Source: Mycteria americana
Taxonomy: Eukaryota; Chordata; Aves; Ciconiiformes; Ciconiidae
NCBI RefSeq assembly: GCF_035582795.1
Contig: NC_134366.1
Location: 9,888,161 to 9,952,160, forward strand
Length of the DNA: 64,000 nucleotides
Direction: 5' to 3'
Every line of letters begins with the position of its first letter. The stretch's first letter is position 1. The notes below the pieces were generated by a model, which worked only from the letters and a program-made list of their open reading frames with translations, was not told the DNA's origin and did not search any database. The translations under genes were made by a program, and so were the position numbers. Below, one piece after another: positions 1 to 10,977 of the stretch.

Positions 1-3000
1 GATTTCACTCTGGAAATATTTCACAAATGGACATGAATTTCACACTTCCACCCCAAAACTAAAACCAGACAAAAAATGGAACTCGGGGAGCCCTGTGGTA
101 TTCTGGTTATGAAAAGGCATAGTCTTTTCATGAAACATTTGAAAATGAGCAATAAACCCCGTCCTCCCAGACCTCCAGTGAGGATGGTCCCTGTAGAGAC
201 AGAATATTTCATGGCTTGGGGGTAGTGAGGCGGGCTATGCTGTGCTGTTTGGGGCATATTTGATTACTGGGAAAATGAAATACAAGGGCATGTGTGGACA
301 CACTTAGCAACTAGAAGGACTTAAGGTGACAACCAAACCACGCACAGACCGTACGTTTTATGGGTTGGTAGTAAAATCCTCAAAAGGGAGAAGAGATATC
401 TACCTAAATTGAATTTAACTTTGTTGTGGATAACTTGGAACTAAAGTGCAATAAAGTATTTCGTATTGTAGATGGCAGAACAGGTTTCTCCTTTTCCTCA
501 GGAGACTTTTAAAGTGTACGTTGAAGAGTGGTGCTTCCTCCTGAACACCCTGAAAGCAAGGTGTTTGGTATTGCTTGTCACTCTTGTTAAGTCTCAAAGG
601 AGAGTTTTTCTGCTATTGTAAGTGTTATAGTGCAAAATTCGTATTGATATGATGTTGGTGTTACAGAGTGTCTAGTAGCCCAGTTTCCTAATGGGAAATG
701 AATAAAGGCAACAGTAACACTGTTAAAGTACATCACAAAGAGAAAGAGCTAGTTTTCAAATGAAAATTAGTTGATGGCAATCTCTGAACTTTGGAGGGAA
801 ATGTGCAGATTTGTCCAATTTAAATTTAGTATTTTGAGAAGTCACAAATGCCTTTGTTAAATGGTATTTCAGGTTTGACCGCTTGGAATAGACCTTTAGG
901 ACAGAGGTGTGGCTCTGAGTTGGGAGAATCCTGACACTGTAAGTGGCTGGGGAGGGAGGTAATGTGGGTTGTCCATGTCAAGACTGTACAAGGAGCTTAG
1001 CGCAACACACCAGAGGGATTCGACTTGCCATTAGTTTTAAGCTTCAAGGAACATGAACTAGAAAAACTAGATATGACACAAGAAGGGAAGTTCCCGTTGT
1101 ACTGGTTTCTGATATCCAGTACTGGCTTTCTGTGCCATAGCTGGTGTCTGGCTGAGAAGTGTTCCTTCAGGAGCTTTGGGCTGTCAAAAGTTTTGAATCA
1201 CTGATATTTTCCAACAGGAGCCTTTTCTCTGGGTGATTTCTCTGCGTGTCCAGTCTTCACTAAAATTCTCTGTACAAAAAATTATCCTGGAGACTGGCAA
1301 CTGAAAAGGGAACCAGGAAACTTTGCTCAAAAATGTGTTTATTGACATTTACATTATGTATTTTGCAGACAGCAATGTAAAAATGAAGGTACTTCTGAGA
1401 GTATTACACATATCCAGCCCAGAACCTTGATTTTGTTGTAGCTTTGACATGGGATTTATATTTTTTTCACAATGAACTGGTAGGTGGTTGTACTAGAAGA
1501 ACATGTAGTCGTGATTTGACATCTGATCAACTGTGTTTTTGTCACTCCTGGTGAAACTTCAGTGTAGCATGGGTATGGCTAGGATTGTCTAACATCTGTT
1601 TGACCAGTCCTTCTCCATGCCTTAGTTCTCCTCTTGGGCGGATGAGGAGATACTTAAGGTAAGAATTCTGTTAGTACATGGGATTAAATGGAATTAGTTG
1701 CTTTTTTACAAGACATTTTCTTCTTGCTGTTCTGACTTTTCATACACCATTAGGCACAGAAGAGAAGATAGTCATCACATCATGGCTCACTGAAGCAGCT
1801 TAGCAGTGAAGGGAACTGTTTCTGCATTTTATTTATTTATTGGTTGCTCTTGTTTGAGATAAGTTTGCGCCATGCAAAAGTTTTAGGCTGGGAAAAGTAA
1901 CCCATAGTTCACTGGCCAGCACCAGAAGTGTCTTTTTTTTCTCCTGTGAACAGGGAATGCTTTGGTTGTTCTACCACTTCTGTAGTCTGTTGTAGCTTAT
2001 TTCTGTGTGTACTCTGAGTCAAAACTAGACCATTAGTATGTCTTACACCAGGTGTTAATGCTGAGTTGTCTGTTGATAGAGTAGTGTATTCTAGCCTGGC
2101 TGGAGAGCAGGAGTGTTTTTAAGTACTGCTATTCTTGAACTTAAAAAAAGACTTTTAAAGGTCTTAGAAGGCCTTCAAAAAAGATTTCCAGGTGTTTCTT
2201 ATTGGCATCTGACAGATTGAAAACAGATCTTCAACTGTTCAGAAACAGCGCCTGGTCATGTCACTTGGTTGTGGGATATTTGGCAAGTGATTAGGCTTCC
2301 TATTCCCAGGTCCTCAGTCTGTCAACTGGCTGTATCAAAGTGCTAAAGCATTTGGAGCACCAGTCAAAGAGAAATAGCTAATTATTAGGGGTTTGCCTTT
2401 AATATGTGTTTCTGATAATTGTAGTGAGAAAATACTTGTATGTATTAGATGATAGTCTTTCTTGCTCTCCATGGTTTTTGCTTTACTGGTTTTCTGGTTT
2501 TTTCTGTTACATGGAATCACAGTTGTCTGTGTAGATGTCTGCCTTTTTTACTATAATCAGTCATAGTATTGGTAAAATGTAAGTTTACATATGAAAAGGT
2601 ATATAGTTGACGAATAGTAATTTCTCTTGTCCTTGAAGTGAAGATGAATTTAGTAACCTAAAGGATGGGGTTTTCCCCCCCCCTTAACTACTGTGATACT
2701 GTAGAGTACTCATTTCTAGAAATATTGACTTAAACTGGTAACAGATGAGGGGTGTCTCATTTCTTAAAGGAAATCAATTACAAGACATTTTTGGATTGAG
2801 ATTTCCCTGCAAGATTTAAGCCTCCATCATGTTACAGAGAATTTGAGTTATAGCGCATCTGAGAAAAGGTGAAAACATTTTGCTTCTCTCTGTTATTCTT
2901 ACACAAATCAACCAGAGTTTATTTCCTTTAAGTGCTTTATCCAGCATGCGCATCCCTTTACTATTGGGTGATTTTGAATTAGCTTTATAAAGATTACATG

Positions 3001-3828
3001 GATAGACACAGCATTGTCGTAGTTAATAGAAACCTGTGCAGTGAGGTCTATGGGCTGCAAGATCACTAACAGTGCCAATGACAGTGAAGTATGGCCTTAT
3101 CGAAAGGAGAATTCATAAGAGGCTGCCCTGGGACACTGCACCACTGTCCTTCTGTGTATCCTGACAATGTTATCTGTCCTCTCAGTATGGAGTATCAAAT
3201 GTCTGTCACGAGTACAGAAATTAATTTAATGTCACCTGAAGACATGCAATTAATCTTTTAGAGGTTTTCATAATACCTTTACAGAAAGAGTTGCCAGTTT
3301 GGCGGATTTGGATTTTGGGGTTTAGCAGAAGATAAGGAAAATTAATTTTTCATCAGGGTTAATACAAGCTAGCAGGGCCACAAAGGCTGAGAAAAATGGT
3401 TTGGGAATTTGTCAAGTGTTGTCACTCTAGAATAATGCTGCTTAACGTCTGATAGGTGTAATCAAGAGTTGAGATTTCTATAGAGGGGGATTAATCAATT
3501 TGCTCACTACAGAATGCAAGTTGGTGATACCATTCCTTCATGGGGTTTAAGAATGAAAATAAGATTTGATCTGTCAAATTGCAAGCAGCTCTGACAGTAT
3601 CAATGGGCATTTTTATCAGTACATTTTAAAGCATTTGTTATAAATAAATTTGTCCTGCTAATGTTGGTGGCAAATAAACTTCATCTTCATTGTAAAACTG
3701 TCATAATGATTATGATAGAGAGCTTCAGCTTGCTAAATTCAAGCAGTCCCTCATAAAATTCTGCTTTTAGAATTTGTGATCTCATATTTGACAGAATGGT
3801 CTTTATGATGCTCAAAACACAACACTGA

Positions 3829-3894
3829 CTATATATATATACACATATATATATATATATATGTGTGTGTATATATAGTGAGAGAGTCTCACTA
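3829..3894. repeat. Palindromic TA/CA-TG microsatellite plus short inverted repeat
   Basis: Alternating TA runs are interrupted by ACACA on the left and TGTGTGTGT on the right, so the array folds back on itself. It is followed directly by TAGTGAGA-GAG-TCTCACTA at 3876-3894, an 8-bp perfect stem with a 3-nt loop. It is a simple-sequence repeat with cruciform potential inside an intron. No function is implied. Confidence 0.8.
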
Positions 3895-6855
3895 TTGAAA
3901 AACAGCCTTGATAAGTATCAGGGAATCGGTTCTAAAATTCATGGCCATTGAATGGCGTAATTTCTCTTTTTGTTAGTCCAGTTTCAGATCAAACTGTGCA
4001 GACTCTTCCGCAGTAGAAGTTTGGAAACCATTCACCATGTAGATCAGATCTGTTTGCCTCGATCTTTTGAGTTTTGTTTAATTACACACAGCATTTGAAA
4101 CTAACTTGTCATTTTGGCACTGCTAGCAATCTTGCAGTACTTGAAATCTGAAAGGTAGTTTTTATACTTTCTCCTGAACAGAACTCCTGCCTTTTAAAAA
4201 AAGGCGTTTTCATTACTCCAGAATTAACCGAATAATGGTAAAGTTTCATTCAGGAGAACTCTTTCCTAGCTATATGTTAGGAAGGTAGACCTTTATAAAA
4301 CTTGGAAATTCAGAGCTTGAAGGTCAGAATGATTTGTAATATAGAAATTAAGCAGTAGACAATAACAGAAAAGCATTCTTCCTTTATTAGTTTGCAGACA
4401 AAGAATGGAAATTTACTTTTCTGCAGAGGACTTTAGAAGAAATTTGCAATATAAAATCAGAGCTTGTATCAATCAATCTCAGGTCTCTGTGGTGGACTAA
4501 GAAATATTCTACCTGGTTTCAGCGCTTTGTGCATCAAATTGTATGAGGCAGTCTGTGGTGATGAATAGATGCATCTCTGAAAAATTTAGTGTTGCTCTGT
4601 ACATCCCAAAATGCTTTAGAAAAAAAAATCGGATAAAAATGTATTTTGACAAGAGAAGACTTAAAAGTTTTAATACCTCCTTCTGTTGCTACATGTTTTT
4701 GGGGAGGGCAGTGAGGTAAGCTAATGAAAAATTAGCAATACAGAAATTGTCTTTAGGAAAAGCAAAAGTTGATTTCAAATGAGCTAGAACTGAGACATTT
4801 TAAGTAGAAGAGATGCTAGCAATTTAGCTTCAATGATTTAGACGTCATTTTGGGTAGCTTCTGCAATACTGCTTCAGATCACTTACCTGCTTGTGTGTAG
4901 CTTTGCTGTGTCTTTTGATTTACCTTCTGGTTGCCAGCTTATTGTGTATCTCATGAGTGAAAATCAGGAGTCAGCATATGTACAATCATCTTTACAGTCA
5001 TACATCTTTTCCTCCAAAATGTTAATGTTATCTTATAAGCATGTGACCAGTAAGTAACGTTCTGAGGTTTTATAGCTTTAAGTCCAGATGTTAAAAGCTC
5101 TTTGTGGGTGTTTTGCTTGACTTAGTTCTTCACTGACATGCCTGAAGAAGCCACTAATTGTCCTGCATAGAAGAAGTTTAAAGGATGATGTTGGTGGTGA
5201 GTCTCATTTGCCACTAAATACTACTATACAGGTTGTTCATTTTGGCTCAGACAGTGCTTGTCCTTGCACTGTCACGTCTTTAACCAGTGAAAAAGGAATG
5301 GCTGCTAAAATTTGTTATCTGAGGCTGTGTCGTTTTGCTTTTTAGGCATATAGTGACCTAGGAGTCACGTTTGGTTTTCATTTTCTTCAGAAAACCACCA
5401 GATTTCGTCTTCAGTTGAAGCCAGGGCTACCTGTAACGGGAAACAATGTATTGCTGACTTGCAGGGAGCACTGTTAGTCCTTGAGCAACAAGTTGCTCAC
5501 TCACGGACCTCTCTTGAGAAGTGGTGCTGCAGGTTCGTCTCTGCTTCCCCTCTTCAAGTCACCTCAAAAAGCAGTAGATGTGCAGAGCACTAGTATAAAG
5601 AAAGGGTTTGAGCCAATTGCCCTTTCTTCCCTCTTGTTGCAGGAACAAGCAGACCTCACTCCATCCCCTTTTTCTTATCCTGTGGACTTTTATTGTTTTG
5701 TATAGGTTTTCTTATTCTTGAAATGTATTAATTCATTAAAAAGTCCAGAGATGTTTCTGCCTTTTCAGACTTTTGCAGGAGCATCGTGCTAGCAGTGAAG
5801 CCCAAAGGTGGCATTTGAGACCCCAGCAGGGAACAAACCCCGTCAAGTTTTTCATCAGTGTGAACCAATGTTGTGTGCGTTTATGCCTTTGACTGTTACA
5901 GTTGTGCGTTTACTTTATACAGTTTTATTTGGTGATAATTGGGCTTGGTAGTTAAATATTGGGTGGTTGTTGGCCATCCTAGCCTTTTATGGGAAACGAT
6001 TGTTTGCTTTTGAAGTTTCAGTAATGAGCATGTTCGATGTGTTTGGTACCTCAGGGCTTCACTGTCAGATGCTCTTCCTATGTGCTGGGATCGCTTTTTG
6101 GTTTGGAAAGAAATGGTTGCAAATATTTATGGTTGTTTTTCACAGCAGGCAGTTAGCAGAGATTAGATTTTAACTCCTAATTATTGCGTTTAAATTCCTC
6201 CTAGAATTTTTTTGTTCCTTTTTGTTTCATCATCTTCCAGCTGCTGTAGGGTTGAATAAAAGAAATTATCTGATCAGGGCATAGGGCTTATGGTGATGCT
6301 GATATTGGAACTAATACTGAAATGAGGAGGATTTAATGCTGGTTTCCTGGTAAGGTTTTGTTTGTGTGCATATATTTGGGGTTTTGAGGAGAGAAGGAGA
6401 GCTGTGGCTTTTGTAGTTTTGAGCAGTAACTGAAGAGAGAGACTCTGAAGGGAAAGCTTTATAATTTCTCACTAGTTACTGCTCTCAAAGGTTTGTATAC
6501 AAAATTTTCTGTGAAGCCATGGAGCCATTCAGTTTAGCAGAGAAAAAAAATATATGTGATTAGAAGGGGAAAAACTAGATGCGGTTTTCTATTGCTTTCT
6601 CGCTTTGGACACTGTGGACAAAAGCCCTGAAGTGGGAAGAACTCCAGGATTTTCCCTATGACAGATTGTGCTTTTGAAGTGTAGACGGTGCAAGGGGGTG
6701 ATGAAGCTGATTTGTCTGGGATTTAAGTAGTTCAGTTCTTGAGAAGTTGTTGCCTGCATATACTTGATAATACAGAGGGCTTGATTTAGGGGTGTGAATT
6801 GTGAACTAGTGAGCTTGCAAACATGAGACTATCCTACATATCACCTGTACCAGAG

Positions 6856-7633
6856 TATTGCTCTTCAAATGCAAGGTCCTGCACTTGGGCCACAGCAACC
6901 CCATGCAACGCTACAGGCTTGGGGAAGAGTGGCTGGAAAGCTGCCAGGCAGAAAAGGACCTGGGGGTGTTGGTTGACAGCCGCCTGAATATGAGCCAGCA
7001 GTGTGCCCAGGTGGCCAAGAAAGCCAATGGCATCCTGGCTTGTATCAAAAATAGTGTGGCCAGCAGGACTAGGGAAGTGATTGCCCCCCTGTACTCGGCA
7101 CTGGTGAGGCCGCACCTCGAATCCTGTGTTCAGTTTTGAGCCCCCCACTACAAGAGAGACATTGAGGTGCTGGAGCGTGTCCAGAGAAGGGCAGCGAAGC
7201 TGGTGAAGGGTCTGGAGCACAAGGCTGATGGGGAGCGGCTGAGGGAACTGGGGTTGTTTAGCCTGGAGAAAAGGAGGCTGAAGGGAGACCTTATCGCTCT
7301 CTACAACCACCTGAAAGGAGGCTGTAGAGAGGTGGGGGTTGGTCTCTTCTCCCAAGTAACAAGCAATAGGACAAGAGGAAATAGCCTCAAGCTGTGCTAG
7401 GGGAGGTTTAGACTGGATATTAGGAAAAATTTCTTCACTGAAGGGGTTGTCAAGCATTGGAACAGGCTGCCCAGGGAAAAGGTTGAGTCACCACCCCCAG
7501 AGTTATTTAAAAGACGTGTAGATGTGGTGCTTAGGGACATGGTATAGTGGTGGACTTGGCAGTGCTAGGTTAACAGTTGGACTTGATGATCTTAAAGGGC
7601 TTTTCCAACCTAAACGCTTTTATGATTCTGTGA
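6856..7633 (+). mobile_element. CR1 LINE, 5'-truncated copy (3' end of ORF2 plus 3' tail)
   Basis: The sequence reads in one frame as the C-terminal end of the CR1 ORF2 reverse-transcriptase protein (positions 6858-7400, with segments such as [16 protein letters not shown] and [15 protein letters not shown]). It then passes into the typical CR1 3' end (GACTTGATGATCTTAAAGGG, TTTTCCAACCTAAACG) and finishes with the octamer-like tail TATGATTCTGTG. The frame is broken twice by single-base changes: a tryptophan codon read as TGA at 7137-7139 and a glutamine codon read as TAG at 7398-7400. Both are transitions, so the copy is dead but not very old. CR1 is the main avian non-LTR retrotransposon and is nearly always 5'-truncated, as here. 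It sits in sense orientation within an RBM33 intron. Confidence 0.95.
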
Positions 7634-8675
7634 AATGATAGCAAAGAGACTTAGTAACCAGTCCTCAGTAGGTGTTTCTTTTGCTTTTGTTTAATCCTGG
7701 TAGAGAGGTAATGATTTGTAGGTAATAATATGTTCTCACTCAAGATAATCTCACTCTTAGACCATAAACCTATTCCTTCTGCAGCCTTGCCTTTTGCCTC
7801 CTTATCCACAAGAAACATGCCAGTTAGTATTAAACTTTCTGGTTTGTGACATGTTACAGATGCAAAAGGATTTTTAACTTGTGAATATTTAAGGAAAGGG
7901 GAAAAAAAACCCTATGTAAATAAAGATGCTTTCATAATTTTTTTGTTCCCCCTTTTGACATGCCTTCTATTTGAGAGCTTTTGCAGGGTTACCTGAGGTT
8001 GGTTAGGGACTTAGACAAAGCCTTCCGTCTGCAGATATAATGTTCACTAGTATTTGAGTTCTAAAGTTGGAGTCTAATCAAGGTATAGGTACTGCTGTTG
8101 AAACCATGCAATAACATGGTGCGCTTTATAGATGTAAAAGTACTCGATCTTTTGTTGGGCTCTGCTGTCTCTTGCTCCATGGGATTTTTTTCAGTGATTG
8201 ATCTCATCTGGACAGTGGGACACAAATTTAAGAATCACCTGCCTGTTTGTAGAAAAAACCCTGAACTGTTTGGGTAGAGACAGTGGAAGGGAATCCTTTC
8301 TCTCTTAGTGCCTTCAGCTTATGCTTTTACTGTGCTTGATTGCACTGAGAGATGTAGTGGAAAGAGCTACATTGGATGAGAGAGGCACTGAGGTGGTGTT
8401 TTGTTGTGCTTGTGATTATAACTATCTGTTATAAGAGCTTTATAACACAAACAAAAAAACTGGGGGAGAACTGTTCCAAGTATGGACAGTGTTTGAGGAA
8501 GGACACTGCTTAAAAGGCTTCTGGCATAGAAGTTGGCAGAATAAGTATGCACTTCAAAATAAATACCAGTTTTTATCTAAAGAGAGGTTGGATGTTTAAA
8601 GATGAGCAGAGTACTTGCCTGGTTCTTCCAGCCTTTACAGTTCTTTGCTCCTTCTTCTGCAACGTGTATATCTCT

Positions 8676-8808
8676 AAAAAAACAAAAAAAAAAAACAAAA
8701 AAAAAAAACCCAAAACCCAAACAAAAAAAACCCCACACACAAAAACCCAAAAACAAACAACAAAAAAAACCACACAAAAAAACCCAAAACCAAACAAAAA
8801 CCCAACCG
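8676..8808 (+). repeat. A/C-only low-complexity tract
   Basis: About 130 bases are made almost only of A and C (runs of A with CC, CCC and CAC interruptions); the complementary strand is T/G only. It yields long lysine/threonine/proline frames on plus and phenylalanine/glycine/valine frames on minus that are artefacts of composition. It may have grown from a poly(A)-like seed by slippage. Confidence 0.9.
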
Positions 8809-9138
8809 GCACACCATAGTTCACATGTAACCCTGGAAGGACGAATGATTTGGAAAGAAGTGAAAACACCTTGCTGCTTTGTATATGAAAAGACATTATT
8901 GAATATTGTAATTATAATAAAGTCTGAACAAAGTAAACTGTTCTTCAGATACTGTGGATTTATTTTAGGCTGAAGCACAGTTTCCAGGCTGAGCCCTTGC
9001 ACACGCCTGCCGTGGCCGCTGGTTTGCTTTAGCAGGCAAACTGATGGGCGTCCTCTGTGCTGATGTGGCAGGAGGCTGCTCAGGGCGAGGGTTTGCGGTG
9101 CCTGGACATTGAGCCGCCTGTTGTGTTGTTGATTTCAG

Positions 9139-9348
9139 CAGGGGGGAGAGGATGCTGGCTTTTTTCACCCAGAGGGCCAGCCCCAGCGGCCTCAACAACC
9201 CCCGGAGCCGAAACAGCAGCCAGTGCGGAAGGTCACATTGACAAAGGGAATGCAACAGCAGCAGCACCAACAGCAGCAGCAGGCACAGATCCATTCACCA
9301 GCTCCTCAAGGAGTCAAAAACATCCAGGGAATCCATCAACCTAAAAAG
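9139..9348 (+). CDS. RBM33: RBM33 coding exon with FFHPEGQPQ motif and polyQ tract
   Basis: RBM33 is a nuclear RNA-binding protein reported to bind m6A-marked RNA and recruit the demethylase ALKBH5, and to help export GC-rich transcripts. This exon encodes 70 residues of the disordered region ahead of the C-terminal RRM-like fold. Residue blocks GFFHPEGQPQR, RKVTLT and IQGIHQPKK match the human protein as I remember it. The acceptor is TTGATTTCAG at 9129-9138, immediately followed by a second CAG (tandem NAGNAG acceptor), so the exon could also begin at 9142 with one glutamine fewer. The donor is AAG|GTGATT at 9348/9349. Both ends are phase 0 and the frame joins cleanly to the next exon. A run QQQQHQQQQQ at 9253-9282 is longer than the equivalent human segment, which I recall as having only scattered glutamines. 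The exon call is firm; the exact 5' base is open by one codon. Confidence 0.95.
9253..9282 (+). repeat. RBM33: CAG/CAA repeat coding polyglutamine in RBM33
   Basis: Ten consecutive codons (CAA, CAG x3, CAC, CAA, CAG x4) encode nine glutamines interrupted by one histidine. It is followed by GCACAG (Ala-Gln). The CAA and CAC interruptions would stabilise the repeat, but it is a candidate length-variable site. Confidence 0.9.
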
Positions 9349-10788
9349 GTGATTTTTAGATGCATATTGCTGCTAGAAGTTTTACTGTCTAGCTGTGTTG
9401 CTCTTAATAACTAGCATTCTGTTTGTCAATTGCTAGCGCAGGGCTGCATGACCCAGGAGATGCATAACTGCACATAAAACTTTTAATCTAGAGAGGCCTG
9501 TTTGTAGCTGGCACAGACTGGAGATGCCTGCAGGTTGTTTCATCTGCTGACTTTCTGGCCAGCACAGTATTCCCTGGGGGAAATGCGTGCGTCCCAAGAT
9601 AGCTACTGTAGGAGACGGTATCCAACGTGCTTTCTGGCTTTAAAACCGAGAGTTGTTCTGAAGTTGTGCTTAAGCTTTTATTCCGGCTGTTTCCTGCATA
9701 CATAGGAGCACACAGCGGCTGTTTCAGGATGCTCTTTGGTCGACCCTCAAAGTTGGTATCGGTCGAAATAGTTTGTGGTCTCGTACTGGATTTTTGCACT
9801 GATTGTGCACTGGGAGGAGGCAGGGAGAGGATTCGGGTGGCACTGGCGTGTGCCTTCTCTGTATTTGCAAACTGGCACGCTCCCTGAAAATAGCTGGTAT
9901 TTTGGCTTTTAAATTATATCTTGGTTTTGAACTGTTGGCCGTAACCTTCCTGGATGATTCCTAAGGATAAAGTTTCCTTGCTGATGCAGAGGGGTATGAA
10001 AAGTCATTATCCTCCATAGGCTTTCCAAGTACAAATCAAAGAACCATGTTGAGTGTTAACTCAATGTTAAGTGTTAACTCTGTTTAATGTTTGTTACACT
10101 GTTTCATTGTTATCTTCCCCTCTCCAGCTGTTTGACCTTTAATTTACAACAATTAAATCCACACATTTCCTGCTCCAGAGGGTACTGTGGTTCCCGATCC
10201 TACAGGATTTGGGGAAAAGGAACTTTGGCAAAAATTGTTTTAAAGTTATTTGTCATATGTGACTACTCCATCCTGATAACAGCCCAAGAGTTGGTAGCAG
10301 TAGAGACTGGAGGCACTTGAAGCAGTTTGCTGGTCTTGTGGGTACATTAAATTTACCCATGGGTTGAGAAGAGAAAAGGGAGAGGGATCACTGATTGGGT
10401 TTTTTTAGCCAGACTCAAAGTATGGGAGCTGAACACACCCTGCTAATGTGAGCAGTGTTGAAAACTAGGTTATATATTTTGGTCTGAGACCCTCCATTGC
10501 TTGATTGATCTGTGCTAATGCTGAGGCTTTTAGCCTCAATGCAGTATATATATATATATAACCCAAGATATAACTCGCTGTCCTTCTAAAAAAGGTTTGT
10601 ATAAGCAGTGGATGAATATGTTAATAAGTGGCCTTTCAAATCAGCAAACAGCAACAAGCTGTTTTAAATCAATGCGTACTTTAATCAAGTCTTTAAGTAA
10701 ATTGCCAACTTTTGTATCGTCTGTCAGATGCAGCAAGCAGAAGCACTAGGTAAGTAAATCAAAATACTGTTACTTTTGTTGTTGGCAG
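9349..10788 (+). other. RBM33: RBM33 intron, 1.44 kb
   Basis: It runs from GTGATT to the acceptor TTGTTGTTGGCAG and joins two phase-0 exons. It carries a perfect 7-bp stem, 3-nt loop hairpin at 10522-10538 (TGAGGCT-TTT-AGCCTCA) and a (TA)8 run at 10545-10560. I see no other feature. Confidence 0.9.
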
Positions 10789-10977
10789 GTCATTATGCAC
10801 GGGAGAGGCAGAGGAGTAGCAGGCCAGATGGGCCGAGGACGCTTGATGCCAAATAAACAGAACCTGCGAGTGGTGGAGTGCAAACCTCAGCCCTGTATTG
10901 TGTCAGTTGAAGGGCTTTCTTCATCAACTACTGATGTCCAACTGAAAAACCTGCTGATGTCAGTGGGACCCATTCAG
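10789..10977 (+). CDS. RBM33: RBM33 coding exon, start of the C-terminal RRM-like domain
   Basis: The 63 codons encode the arginine/glycine stretch HGRGRGVAGQMGRGR (an RGG-like RNA-binding patch) followed by the first half of the C-terminal RRM-like fold. The block CIVSVEGLSSSTTDVQLKNL corresponds to beta-1 with its RNP2-like strand and helix 1. It is nearly identical to the human protein as recalled. The acceptor is TTGTTGGCAG at 10788 and the donor is CAG|GTAGGT at 10977/10978. Both boundaries are phase 0, so the exon could be skipped without a frameshift, but skipping would destroy the RRM. The conserved N-terminal join KK|VIMHGRG supports the splice choice. Confidence 0.97.

Larger units (their letters stand above)
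1..9138 (+). other. RBM33: RBM33 intron (partial, runs off left edge)
   Basis: This AT-rich stretch lies upstream of the first recognisable RBM33 exon in the window. No reading frame here resembles the RBM33 protein segments that should precede that exon (glutamine-rich coiled region and the segment ending just before the FFHPEGQPQ motif), so it is inferred to be one intron at least 9.1 kb long. It contains a palindromic TA/TG repeat near 3.83-3.89 kb, a CR1 copy at 6.86-7.63 kb and an A/C-rich low-complexity tract at 8.68-8.81 kb. Apart from these I see nothing that looks like a gene; the short frames are non-coding. Confidence 0.75.

Noticed and set aside
6834..7457. 207-residue open frame on the minus strand
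   Set aside because: Antisense of the CR1 ORF2 fragment, which reads properly on the plus strand.
8547..9002. Lysine-rich and phenylalanine/valine-rich open frames
   Set aside because: Produced by the A/C-only tract; pure composition artefacts.
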